Shown here: positions 16,958 through 24,910 of the stretch, in pieces
Numbering within the stretch: the stretch's first letter is position 1
Layout: each line of letters starts with the position of its first letter
Origin: VRUB01 sp046758085
GTDB taxonomy: Bacteria; Pseudomonadota; Gammaproteobacteria; Acidiferrobacterales; SPGG2
Length of the DNA stretch: 24,958 bases
Assembly (NCBI GenBank): GCA_046758085.1
Contig: JBHHZP010000044.1
Location: 1-24,958, forward strand
Direction: 5' to 3'
Notes under the pieces: model-generated
Told to the model about the DNA's origin: nothing
Seen by the model: only the letters and a program-made list of their open reading frames with translations
The model's database searches: none
Translations under genes and position numbers: made by a program

Positions 16958-18151
16958 TCACACCACGGGTATCTGAACCGTGCGAACGTAATAGCCATTA
17001 TCGAGATGGCGCGTACGTATGGCCGGATCATTAACTCGCAACTGAATCTTGTAACGACCTGGCTTAGCGGGCAACCACGTATGCGACCAAACGGTCCATG
17101 TCGCATTGGTTTGCTGATCGTAGTCCTGTACCGGAACGTAATCTTTATCCGGACTGAACCGGATCATCAAAGATCTGGTGGGCTTGCTGCCACCCCATAG
17201 AATTCCGACAATACGGTAAACAAGTTTTCCATCGACGCGCCATCCTTCGACCCGCACCGGCATCGCTGCAAGGTCGATCGTGGCCGGCGTGAAATCCTTG
17301 GCCAACCTGGGGGCACCTTGCTGGAAGGTGCGGCTGGCGTACTCCTTCATATGGCCGGTAGCAGGCGCCGTATCATCCACCAGCAGAATCTGGTTGACCC
17401 ACTTGATGCAGGTGCAGGCATACCAGCCCGGCATGATGAACCGGACCGGGTAACCATGATCTTTGGGGAGCGGCAAGGCGTTCATTCCTGTCGCCAGAAA
17501 CGCGCCGGCCGCCTCGAGCTGCTCGAAGCTAAAGATCCAGCTCGCGCCCGGCAATGAGATGGCATCGCGTTTGGAGTGCTCGTCGAAACCCGAAATGATC
17601 ACGCGTGTCGCCTGCGACTTTTTTATATTTACTCTTTCCAAAACCTTGGCTATCGGGATTCCGCTCCACTTCGCCGTACTGATCAGGCCGAAGCCACCGA
17701 GGCGCGTGTTTCCCGCACATTCCATCAAATGTGTCCCCATCGACACCTCATCGCGCATCAGCTCGTTCAGGTCAAGCTCAATACGGCGCTCAACCAGCCC
17801 GCGTACCAGAATCTTCCACGGGCTGGTTGAGCGGAGTTTGTCAGGGAAACTCGTGCGGATGAAAAACTGGTAGTTCGGTGTAATCAGCGTCTCGGGGCTC
17901 ATGGTCGAGAGATCAGTCACCAGTCGTGCGGCAAGCCCCGACCCGACCAGGGTGTCGAGCGGAAAGTCTCCCTCGCCTACAAAGGGCGCGGTACCAAGCA
18001 GTGTGCCGCCTGCAATCGGCTGAAAGGCGGCCGGTACCGTGCGTGCGAGTGCATCCGTGATCCATAGCTTTCTGCCGTGTAATCCGGTCAGTGTGATGGC
18101 CGAGGCGTTGAGCGATTGGCGTAGGAACGCTCGGCGCGATAATAAACGCAT
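16958..18151 (-). CDS. Sulfite-oxidase-type molybdopterin enzyme, Tat-exported
   Basis: This 397-residue periplasmic molybdenum enzyme belongs to the sulfite oxidase/SoxC/SorA family. The N-terminus carries a twin-arginine signal, SRRAFLRQ (R6-R7), as expected for a cofactor-loaded protein. C145 in HLMECAGNTR is the Cys that binds molybdenum in this family. The C-terminal third, VEGWRVDGKLVYRIVGILWGG onward, fits the Mo-cofactor dimerisation domain. The segment GWYACTCIKWVNQI has two extra Cys near the cofactor site. The frame is open to 18373, but ATG 18151 places the Tat motif at the very start and has AGGGGAG about 12 bases upstream. The P460-family cytochrome gene lies 224 bases upstream on the same strand and is a plausible electron acceptor. 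The substrate may be sulfite but this is not proven by sequence. Confidence 0.85.
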   Translation of the reverse strand: MRLLSRRAFLRQSLNASAITLTGLHGRKLWITDALARTVPAAFQPIAGGTLLGTAPFVGEGDFPLDTLVGSGLAARLVTDLSTMSPETLITPNYQFFIRTSFPDKLRSTSPWKILVRGLVERRIELDLNELMRDEVSMGTHLMECAGNTRLGGFGLISTAKWSGIPIAKVLERVNIKKSQATRVIISGFDEHSKRDAISLPGASWIFSFEQLEAAGAFLATGMNALPLPKDHGYPVRFIMPGWYACTCIKWVNQILLVDDTAPATGHMKEYASRTFQQGAPRLAKDFTPATIDLAAMPVRVEGWRVDGKLVYRIVGILWGGSKPTRSLMIRFSPDKDYVPVQDYDQQTNATWTVWSHTWLPAKPGRYKIQLRVNDPAIRTRHLDNGYYVRTVQIPVV

Positions 18152-18375
18152 GCTAGGTGTTTGCTCCCCTCGACTACCGAAATCTTGCTCAACGGCCTGC
18201 CGATGTACCGACCTGCACAAGCGCGAGATGCTACGAAAGGCCGGCTGCTGGCGCAACCGCACCGGGGCAGGTGCGTACTTCGCAGTCGGATGTACCCCCA
18301 GATGCGCGCTGCGGGGAAATGAGAAATTCTCGGAAAGGCCGCTGTTGAAGGTCTCTGGCGGCTTGCACACCACGG

Positions 18376-19059
18376 CTATTTGACCTGCTCGATACGGTAC
18401 TCCTGTGGGACGAAGAACAGGTAGTCGTGTTTCTCAGCCGCTATGTGGCAGGGGATGCAGTACTCGACGCGTTCTGCGCCGTGGCCGTTGGTCTCGCCGA
18501 GTAGCGTGCCGTCCGGCAGGATCTGGGTAAACCTCCAGTCATGGGTCACGTAATTGAAGCCTGCCGACATCTTCTCCATGATGAACAGCGGCCCAAGCAC
18601 GATGCCGCGAGTCTCGGTGATCGAAAAGCTGTCCTTGGCGATGATAGCCCCCACCGGCATCGTGCCGGCCTCCTCAAAGGTGCCATAGGCCTGGGCTGGC
18701 GAATTGGCATAGTTGTTGAGGTAGTGGTTGCCGTGGCTGACGGACAGGTAGGGGGCCGTGTTGTACCGCCGCCAGCCCTGATAGACCTGCGCCGCGGCGT
18801 GGCCAGAGCGCTTGTAACCGGCCGCGAGCGCATCCTCAATGATATCGTATACGTAAGCTGCCTCCTGCGGGGTCAGATTCGCTGGATTGCGCAGCCGAAA
18901 ATGGTGTCTCGGCTTCTCGATGTCGCCGCTAATGGGGCTCATCTCGATCTCGGCCGCCGTCGCCGGCTCGAAGTTCGCGCCCGTCACCAGTATCAATCCG
19001 GTGGCCGCGCAGATGCACAGCCCTCCAATCGCCGCAGTGAATCCCCTCGCATACCGCAT
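18376..19059 (-). CDS. Cytochrome P460 family protein, periplasmic
   Basis: This 227-residue protein starts with a hydrophobic signal segment (about 8-27, likely cut near ATAA, residue 36). A single c-type heme site, CIPCH, is at 201-205. Sequences before it, YQGWRRYNT, SVSHGNHYLNNYAN, EEAGTMPVGAIIAKDSF, GPLFIMEKMSAGFN and DWRFTQILPDG, are those of the P460 superfamily. Members include hydroxylamine-oxidising P460, whose heme is crosslinked to Lys, and NO-binding cytochrome c'-beta. Which of these it resembles in chemistry cannot be settled here. GGGA lies about 8 bases before ATG 19059. It is the first gene of the unit with the molybdoenzyme and apbE remnant, and could accept electrons from the former or act in nitrogen-oxide stress. 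Confidence 0.85.
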   Translation of the reverse strand: MRYARGFTAAIGGLCICAATGLILVTGANFEPATAAEIEMSPISGDIEKPRHHFRLRNPANLTPQEAAYVYDIIEDALAAGYKRSGHAAAQVYQGWRRYNTAPYLSVSHGNHYLNNYANSPAQAYGTFEEAGTMPVGAIIAKDSFSITETRGIVLGPLFIMEKMSAGFNYVTHDWRFTQILPDGTLLGETNGHGAERVEYCIPCHIAAEKHDYLFFVPQEYRIEQVK

Positions 19060-19129
19060 GCTTGTATCCCGCGGTTATCCAATCAGTGCGCCCGCGCTAG
19101 CGCCGCCCTAACTACGGCCGCCGCATAAG

Positions 19130-19150
19130 GGTAGGGCGCGCGCCCCTACC
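19130..19150. repeat. GC-rich hairpin upstream of the P460 gene
   Basis: GGTAGGG and CCCTACC form a 7-bp perfect stem around the loop CGCGCGC. It starts 71 bases upstream of the cytochrome start codon. There is no T-run. It resembles REP-like palindromes in form, but only one copy is in the window. Confidence 0.45.
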
Positions 19151-19245
19151 AACTCTCTCCCGGCCCAGGCACCAGGTTTCTCGCATGAACACGGAAGCGA
19201 TGTCGGCGCGTTTCCCGGTGCTTTTAAAGGGCGCCGTGCGGTGCC

Positions 19246-19270
19246 GGAGGGACGATTGAAACAGCCCTCC
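19246..19270. other. Hairpin GGAGGG/CCCTCC
   Basis: A 6-bp stem with a 13-base loop that contains ATTGAAAC. No T-run follows on either strand. Its role is unknown. Confidence 0.3.
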
Positions 19271-19951
19271 ACGCCCTCTCGGGTCGTGCAACACGCTTCC
19301 TTCGTAATCTGCCGCTTGGTAAAAGGCCGCCCGCGGGGCCGTCCATATTCGATGCACCCGGTAGATCGCTGTTGAGGGCCACCCATGGCACTCGGTAACC
19401 TGGCGTAATATAGTGATCGGTCAGCCGCCCGCTCGGGTGTAGGCATGTCTTGACAGCCACCTGTATTGAGCCTCATGGCCCCGGCTGGCAGCCGGATGCA
19501 TCGAATCCGGGTTTCGGGCTGTGGCGCAAATCTTGTCAAAGCAGTGCCGCGCTCTGCGTTCATGGGTCGACCTATCTACGGGCAGATTCTGCGCGGAGCA
19601 ACATCGGGTCTTTATTCCACCTACGAAGCGCCGTCGATCATGCCTGGTTACAACGAGGGCCCTTGTCCAAGCAGACCCGCGGATGGGTAGAAAAATTTCA
19701 CCGGCGGGCCCGCGCACGCCGGGGATGTTGCATCCATTTGCGTGACTCAGCTGGGGCCGGCAGACTCTCCGGCGCCTTGTGCTACACGTCCCGGCCAGCT
19801 GGCGTTTTGGCGTAGCCTTAAGAGCCCTTCGCTTTTCTTTTCGGCACTTATCCCGGTCTGCGAACCTTCGTGGACAAAGCTGTCTTATGTAATATCGGTA
19901 AATTAGACTCAGTGTCCGAGCGCATATTTTCGACGTGCTTTCGAGGGTTCC

Positions 19952-20803
19952 ATGATCCCGCAAAGTTCCTCTGTTGGCGCCGCCAGGCTCGGCTTGGTCA
20001 AATCTCATTGGTTTCGCTTTCTTCGGAAGTGCATCTATAGCCATCGGGTAGTGCTTTGTGCTCTCCCGGTCCTTTTCACATTACCCAGCTACGCGGGTTC
20101 GTTGTTCTACATCCCATCGAATGAGCGGCATGTTGAGTTTAATGTTGATGTTTTCCGAGACACTGAACCGACAGTCATTCGCGCCTACACGGCTCGTTAT
20201 AACCAAGAATATCTGCTGTTCCAGGGGCAAGGAGCACAGGCCGAGCTGATCTATAGCGCCATGAACAGTGTGGGAGAGCCTTTCTTCCATGAAGCGGATG
20301 CACTAGAGTTTTTCCCTTTTGAGTTTTTTAAAAGAAACGAGACATGGAAAATTAACTGGAATCAACCGAAAGACTGGGACGTCGAGACAACATACCGCAG
20401 CCAAGTGGAAGACCCCTTGTATGGCACTCAGACGTTTACGTACGCGCCCTATCGGCTCGTCAATAGTAAACGTCATTGTTTTAACTTCGAAACGAAATGG
20501 GATGAGCCCGGCTATGATCCCGATTTTAGTCCGCGTCAGGTCTTGTTTGGTTATTACTGCATGCCGCCAGGCCGCGCTCTTTCCAAAGAACGGATCCAGG
20601 GGCTGATACGTAGCCTCCACGTGCGTAGTGATCCCGTCTCTCTCGGAATGGCGAGCCTGCCTATGCGCAGTCCGAACGATAGGGATCCGGCGCTCGTCGC
20701 CCGAGGCACCACAGCAGACACTGGAAATGAGGAGTTCCCCATACTGTTCCATATTATTGAGGGACAGATCGGACAAGGTGACGACAACGGTGGTATGAAT
20801 TGA
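19952..20803 (+). CDS. Secreted protein of unknown function
   Basis: This 283-residue protein is not recognised. A long basic n-region (residues 1-32) is followed by a hydrophobic core, VVLCALPVLFTLP, and a likely cut after SYA (about residue 48). The mature part is rich in Phe, Tyr, Trp, Asp and Glu, with HVEFNVDVFRDTEPT, WKINWNQPKDWDVE, TFTYAPYRLV and CFNFETKWDEPGYDPDF, which suggests a beta-rich fold. Two Cys, in RHCFNF and YYCMPPG, could form a disulfide. The last 60 residues look flexible and end GDDNGGMN. GAGGG lies 4 bases before ATG 19952. The coding DNA at about 20100-20470 is visibly AT-richer than its neighbours. The gene stands alone, convergent with the FG-GAP gene, so context says little. 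Confidence 0.7.
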   Translation: MIPQSSSVGAARLGLVKSHWFRFLRKCIYSHRVVLCALPVLFTLPSYAGSLFYIPSNERHVEFNVDVFRDTEPTVIRAYTARYNQEYLLFQGQGAQAELIYSAMNSVGEPFFHEADALEFFPFEFFKRNETWKINWNQPKDWDVETTYRSQVEDPLYGTQTFTYAPYRLVNSKRHCFNFETKWDEPGYDPDFSPRQVLFGYYCMPPGRALSKERIQGLIRSLHVRSDPVSLGMASLPMRSPNDRDPALVARGTTADTGNEEFPILFHIIEGQIGQGDDNGGMN

Positions 20804-20861
20804 CACGCGCTATTTGTTTTGCCCTGAGAGTGCCAAGCCCGCCCGCGGCGGCTATGGTGCG

Positions 20862-20877
20862 GATATCTCTTGATATC
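20862..20877. terminator. Hairpin between convergent genes
   Basis: GATATC-TCTT-GATATC forms a 6-bp stem with a 4-base loop in the 106-base gap between the 3' ends of the unknown secreted protein gene and the FG-GAP gene. The position suits a two-way terminator, but there is no T-run. Confidence 0.3.
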
Positions 20878-20909
20878 TTCTGAGGCGCGGACAAGGTCTG
20901 CGAAACGGC

Positions 20910-22640
20910 TTATTGCCGCAGTGACCACGCAAGCAGTTGGCTTGCGCCGCGTCGCCTAAATAACGAGAAGGAATGCGATTCAGGGGTAATCAGCAGCACC
21001 CGTGAGCGGTCAAATGCCAGCCCTTGCATGGGAAGGGTCAGCATCGGTCCGAGCTTGCCCATGACGAACGCCCCGTCGCGAAATTCCAACACGGTCAGCC
21101 AGCTCTTCTTGATCCCGGGGTCGATGCCGGGTGCGGAGACCGCCCCCCTTTCGCTGGCGACAACGATCAGCTCCGCCACACCGTCACCATTCAGGTCGGC
21201 AGCGACCGGCGTAAGCTCGAACGGAACTGTATTATGAGGGCTGAATTCCAACTCGGGGTCCACCTCGTAGGTCAGGTTCGACAGGCTGCCGCCCATTGTC
21301 GGTGCAGAGCGGTACAGCAATTGACCATCCGGACCGTAGAGGTAGAGGATGTTGCTGTGGACGAATGCGAGCTCTGGACGGCTGTCCCCGGTGAGATCGG
21401 CGAACGCCGCCCCCTGGACCGTAAAGCCTCGCGGCACCCGGAAGCCCGGTTCGCCCGCGTGCAGCTTGCTGTCGCGTAGAGCCAGCTGCCTTACGCGGAA
21501 GCCAAAGAAACGCTCGGGATCGAAGGACTGCCCGAGCAGGAGCTCCCGCTGCCCGTCACCGTCGCGATCGAAGGTCCCGAGTAGAAAAAGGACAGTCTCC
21601 CGGACCGGCACCAGTTGGCTCCCGCGCAAGGCAAAAATGGCGCCTTGCGGCCGGTTTTCCTGCTCCTGCCAGATGTTGGCAACGAGCAGAGGCGGGCGCT
21701 TTTCCTCCGGCCTCCACCAGTGCAGGGAGAGAATCTGGCCAGGTGTGGTCGGTCCCCCTGCCGCCACCGGGCTCATGCGCTCATCGGCTTCGGAAACCTG
21801 AATGCTCGCCCCATCGGTCGTGGCCACCAACATCCGGCCCTGGAAGTGAATAAAGTCGGCCGCCTTGACCTTCGCGGGAAGCCTGGCGACGCGTTCGCCC
21901 CCCGGGAATTGCGGCTCAAAGCGCTCCTGGACGGGTTTTTCAGGCGCCGTCGCGCCCGCTTGGGGAACAGCGGCAGCGGGGGCAGGAACGTCGACAGGTG
22001 ATGGCACGGCCCGCCGCTCCGCGCCAATCACAGTCCCTGGCCACGCATAGGTCTTCAGGAGTCGCGATTCCGCGTCGCGCACGGTCAGCCCCTGCTCACG
22101 CAGCTCGAACAGTAAGTGTGTCCCACTTTCGGGCGATGCCGCAGACGCCCCCGACTCGGTGGCTCTCGAGTAGTTCTGCCATTGCAACGTGGACAGTGCG
22201 TTGCGGAGCTCGAGGTAAAGCGGCTCGCCGTCGCCCGTGTAGTCGTGAAACGCCGCCTTTACGTTCTGGTAACGGCGAATCGGGTCGCCGCGAGCGATAC
22301 CGCCGCTCGCACCCACCGGGCGGGCAAGGGAAAACCCGGCCCGCACCTGCGTTACCCTGAGCATGCCTTTTATTTTCTCCAGGCGACCCAGCGACTCGCC
22401 GCTTACCGGATGGGTAAGCACCACCCCGGGCTCGACAACCGTGACCACATCTCCTACCGATAGGCCGTCGGCGGCGTCGAGGTCGATGATATAACTCCGG
22501 CCCTCCTGCCCGACGACATAACCCGACAGCGGTTTGAAATCCTGCACAATCTGCTCGCTTACCCCGGCGAAGAGGTGCGCCGAGCACACAAAAGAGAGCA
22601 GCGCTGTAAGAAACCGCAATCGCAATAGGTAGCACGTCAT
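20910..22640 (-). CDS. Secreted FG-GAP/VCBS-repeat protein with FlgT-like N-terminal segment
   Basis: This 576-residue protein has a signal peptide likely cut after LFA (about residue 25). Residues about 35-110, with GRSYIIDLDAADGLSVGDVVTVVEP, HPVSGESLG and MLRVTQVRAGFSLARP, resemble the C-terminal domain of FlgT and related envelope proteins. A Pro/Ala-rich linker (about 205-235) leads to a beta-propeller-like part with calcium-loop motifs DRDGDGQREL, DLTGDSRPEL and DLNGDGVAEL, each followed by a hydrophobic strand as in FG-GAP/VCBS repeats. It is probably periplasmic or surface-exposed. AAGG stands 7 bases before ATG 22640; the in-frame TTG at 22646 would leave only one base of spacing, so ATG is chosen. 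It lies downstream of the porin gene on the same strand but behind a strong hairpin. Flagellar genes are not present nearby, so a flagellar role is not implied. Confidence 0.75.
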   Translation of the reverse strand: MTCYLLRLRFLTALLSFVCSAHLFAGVSEQIVQDFKPLSGYVVGQEGRSYIIDLDAADGLSVGDVVTVVEPGVVLTHPVSGESLGRLEKIKGMLRVTQVRAGFSLARPVGASGGIARGDPIRRYQNVKAAFHDYTGDGEPLYLELRNALSTLQWQNYSRATESGASAASPESGTHLLFELREQGLTVRDAESRLLKTYAWPGTVIGAERRAVPSPVDVPAPAAAVPQAGATAPEKPVQERFEPQFPGGERVARLPAKVKAADFIHFQGRMLVATTDGASIQVSEADERMSPVAAGGPTTPGQILSLHWWRPEEKRPPLLVANIWQEQENRPQGAIFALRGSQLVPVRETVLFLLGTFDRDGDGQRELLLGQSFDPERFFGFRVRQLALRDSKLHAGEPGFRVPRGFTVQGAAFADLTGDSRPELAFVHSNILYLYGPDGQLLYRSAPTMGGSLSNLTYEVDPELEFSPHNTVPFELTPVAADLNGDGVAELIVVASERGAVSAPGIDPGIKKSWLTVLEFRDGAFVMGKLGPMLTLPMQGLAFDRSRVLLITPESHSFSLFRRRGASQLLAWSLRQ

Positions 22641-22763
22641 GGCCAAGCCTTGCTAAGTTGTCGTTGCCTCCCCGTTCTGCGTGGGGGCCCAAAGCGGAGC
22701 CTGGGCGCAGCAGCGGCCGCTGCGGCGGTGGCGAATCTTGCAGATACGCCGAAACCGACAAAG

Positions 22764-22789
22764 CAGGCCGGGTGTGAACACCCGGCCTG
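22764..22789 (-). terminator. Strong hairpin terminator after the porin gene
   Basis: Arms CAGGCCGGGTGT and ACACCCGGCCTG pair perfectly over 12 bp (innermost pairs open into the loop), 46 bases past the porin stop. The following - strand bases are CTTTGT, a poor T-run. A second partial copy of the arm (CAGGCCGGGTG on the - strand) lies just before it at about 22803-22793, giving a tandem arrangement that could form an alternative fold. Confidence 0.65.
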
Positions 22790-22834
22790 TCCACCCGGCC
22801 TGCAACCGTTCACGCCGTTGTCTACGCACACGCC

Positions 22835-24301
22835 CTAGAACTTGTAGCGAACGCGCGCATTCAATTTAATGATATCCTCATCGGAACTCCCGTCCTGCGG
22901 TGGCCCACCACCTGCAACGCCTTCGAAGAAGTCCATGGCGTCATCGGCGGAAAGAAAGGCGAGCTGCGCCTGGAACTCCGTGCGGGGTGCGATCTTGTAC
23001 TTCAGACGCCCGCTGACCTCCACGCCGAGGTCGTCCGAACTGAACCTGGTGCCGCTGGCGTTGACATACTCCAGATCTTCAGCGAGCTTCAGCAGCGAAA
23101 CGGCTCCGCCCACCGACAGCCTCTTGTTGACCCGATAGTCCACATCGAACCTGTTCTGGAAAATGCCTTTGTCGAACAGGTAGTTCGTCTCCACCAGGAA
23201 GAAGTCGCTGGTGATACTTTCTTCGCTGAAGATGATGCTGTCGCTGCTGTCCATATCGGTCGCTAGGAAGGCGTCGAAATCGCGGTCATTGGGGTTATCG
23301 TCGCCGGATTGCCACAGCAAGGTGTACTTGTATTTGAACTTGCGTACCTTAGCCCCAATTTCGAAGCGAGCCATCTGTGCACTGATATCGAAGTCTTTTG
23401 CAGCCGCGACCGTCCCATCGGTTCCAGTGAAGGTCGTATTGCCGAGACTACCGTCCTGCGCGATCACATCCCAGTTCACGAAAACGTTGCCGGAACCGGT
23501 TGGTCGCGTGTAGCTGCCGTCGACGCCGATACTGATGAGGTCAAAATCTGCCCCTCCCTTAGCGAAGTTCTTGACCTCCCAGCAGCGCGCTCCTTTTCTC
23601 GACCCCGTGGGACTACAGTCGATCGCAGTGCCGTCAGCCTTATTTGATGAGAATTGGACAAGCCCGAACACACCCAGTTTCACGTTCTCCGAGGGGTTAA
23701 ATTTGAATTTGGCCGACAGCCCATCCAGGTCATCGCTGATGTTGGTGGTGTTGGGGTTGTTGAATGATTCGGAACCCCGCATCCAGGCAAACTGGTATTT
23801 GGTCTTTCCGCCGCCAAACGCCCCGTCTAATAATATCCCGGCAGCGGTTTCCTTCCACAGGTGCTTATCCAGCGAGAAGGGCTGCAGACCCGTCTTGAGG
23901 CGGCCCGGCCGGCCGACGCTGAAATCGACGTACGCCCAGCGGGTCTCGATATTGACCCCGTCACCGGAGAAGGCGCCGCCTGTAGACGGACCAGTGCGGC
24001 CCTCGCGGCCGAAACGGACGGCGCCAACCTCGATCGCGAACACGCCCTTGACGCTGCCGTCGTCGGTCCCCGCGGTGGTCCACAGCCGGTATTTGAAATT
24101 ACCGAAATTCTCAGGGGTGGTCGGGTCGGTGATCTGAGCCTTGCTGGGGAACAAGCCTTGGTCGGTGAAGAGCATGAACCGATTGTCGAGATCGCCGTGG
24201 AACTCGAACTTGACCGCCTGAGCTGTACCCGCGGCACTCATTGCAACGGCCATCGCCAGTCCTGCTGCAATATTACGTGTACTCAGCTTCTTGTGTTTCA
24301 T
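22835..24301 (-). CDS. Outer-membrane porin-like beta-barrel protein
   Basis: This 488-residue protein has a classical signal peptide (MKHKKLSTRN, hydrophobic core, cut after AQA at residue 29). The mature protein has alternating strand patterns, many Gly, Asp and aromatic residues, repeated lines such as NRFDVDYRVNKRLSVGGAVSLLKL and EVSGRLKYKIAPRTEFQAQLAFL, and ends KLNARVRYKF. The terminal Phe is the usual outer-membrane assembly signal. The length fits a 16- to 18-strand barrel. Substrate cannot be told. AAGGAG lies 7 bases before ATG 24301. Cys in IDCSPTGSRKGARCW could form a loop disulfide. The receiver-like gene lies 88 bases upstream on the same strand, so the two may be transcribed together; a strong hairpin follows. 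Confidence 0.8.
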   Translation of the reverse strand: MKHKKLSTRNIAAGLAMAVAMSAAGTAQAVKFEFHGDLDNRFMLFTDQGLFPSKAQITDPTTPENFGNFKYRLWTTAGTDDGSVKGVFAIEVGAVRFGREGRTGPSTGGAFSGDGVNIETRWAYVDFSVGRPGRLKTGLQPFSLDKHLWKETAAGILLDGAFGGGKTKYQFAWMRGSESFNNPNTTNISDDLDGLSAKFKFNPSENVKLGVFGLVQFSSNKADGTAIDCSPTGSRKGARCWEVKNFAKGGADFDLISIGVDGSYTRPTGSGNVFVNWDVIAQDGSLGNTTFTGTDGTVAAAKDFDISAQMARFEIGAKVRKFKYKYTLLWQSGDDNPNDRDFDAFLATDMDSSDSIIFSEESITSDFFLVETNYLFDKGIFQNRFDVDYRVNKRLSVGGAVSLLKLAEDLEYVNASGTRFSSDDLGVEVSGRLKYKIAPRTEFQAQLAFLSADDAMDFFEGVAGGGPPQDGSSDEDIIKLNARVRYKF

Positions 24302-24380
24302 GATGAGCTCCTTATGGGCCGATTAATCTAAGCACGACGAAAACAGGAAACGGTTGCCTCATGGCGGCATTCTGCGTACT

Positions 24381-24390
24381 GTTCTAGAAC
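24381..24390. promoter_or_regulatory. Perfect 10-bp palindrome upstream of the porin gene
   Basis: GTTCTAGAAC overlaps the first base of the receiver-like gene's stop codon on the + strand and lies 80 bases before the porin start. A dimeric regulator could bind such a site, but a single 10-bp palindrome can arise by chance. Confidence 0.2.
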
Positions 24391-24788
24391 TACCTTTTTC
24401 GAAGAGGCGGAGGGAAACACCCTTCATGAGGCGGAAGCACAGCCTTGCGAATAGCTGTTACTAAAGATTCCGGCGATACTTCTCCAAGTAGCTTCCCCTC
24501 AGGGCGCAACGCGTATAAATAACCGTTGCGCCCGTCCCTTCGTACGTCCAAGACCTTTACCCGAGGGCACTCCAGCAACAGGTCTTTATAAGTAGTGTCC
24601 ACTGCGTCTGCCCCGAGACTCGTGACAATTATGTCCGGCATGTACTTCTTGGAAGCGTCCAGCAGCGTTGATGTCTTGTCGGTGGGCACCCCTACCTGGA
24701 AGTCCGATTCCCTTTCGAGCACTTGAAGAATGATGTCACGCATCATCGTTGGCATATCCCACAGCAGTACCCGGGTTCGGGTCACCAC
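24390..24788 (-). CDS. Degenerate stand-alone receiver-domain protein
   Basis: This 132-residue protein has the shape of a response-regulator receiver with no output domain. RVLLWDMPTMMRDIILQVLE matches the first strand and helix of NarL-like receivers, PDIIVTS the third strand, KVLDV the fourth, and SPESLVTAIRKAVL the last helix. Key residues are altered: the acidic pair is W10-D11, the phospho-acceptor Asp position is S57, the Thr/Ser switch is R83, and the conserved Lys appears to be G102. Phosphorylation in the normal way is therefore unlikely. It may act by protein binding or be a pseudo-receiver that evolved other inputs. GGAGG sits 7 bases before GTG 24788; the next codon is also GTG. 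The porin gene follows after 88 bases on the same strand, so a link to porin expression is possible but not shown. Confidence 0.65.
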   Translation of the reverse strand: MVTRTRVLLWDMPTMMRDIILQVLERESDFQVGVPTDKTSTLLDASKKYMPDIIVTSLGADAVDTTYKDLLLECPRVKVLDVRRDGRNGYLYALRPEGKLLGEVSPESLVTAIRKAVLPPHEGCFPPPLRKR

Positions 24789-24910
24789 GAACTGGCCTCC
24801 TCTACTTGTGCGGGAAACTCTACGCGGGCACGCGCAGGCAGGAATGAATCGAATTAATTAAATTAGATCCAGGGGTCGATCCAGATCGTTATCAGGAGGG
24901 AGGTGAAAAT

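Larger units (their letters stand above)
19060..19951. other. 892-base spacer between divergent genes
   Basis: No gene is convincing. Overlapping frames of 60-200 codons exist on both strands (for example - strand 20044-19421 and 19563-19108) but look like GC-driven chance: many Arg, Pro and Cys, no family motifs, mutual overlap. The part next to the cytochrome gene has two hairpins, at 19130-19150 and 19246-19270. The part before the + strand gene at 19952 is AT-richer (about 19880-19935) and probably contains its promoter, though no good box pair is evident. Decayed genes are possible. Confidence 0.5.

Noticed and set aside
19246..19270. ATTGAAAC word resembling the end of a CRISPR repeat
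   Set aside because: Only one copy is present and there is no spacer-repeat pattern around it.
19421..20044. A 207-codon - strand frame across the spacer and the start of the secreted protein gene
   Set aside because: It overlaps a better supported + strand gene and is rich in Arg and Cys with no recognisable domain.
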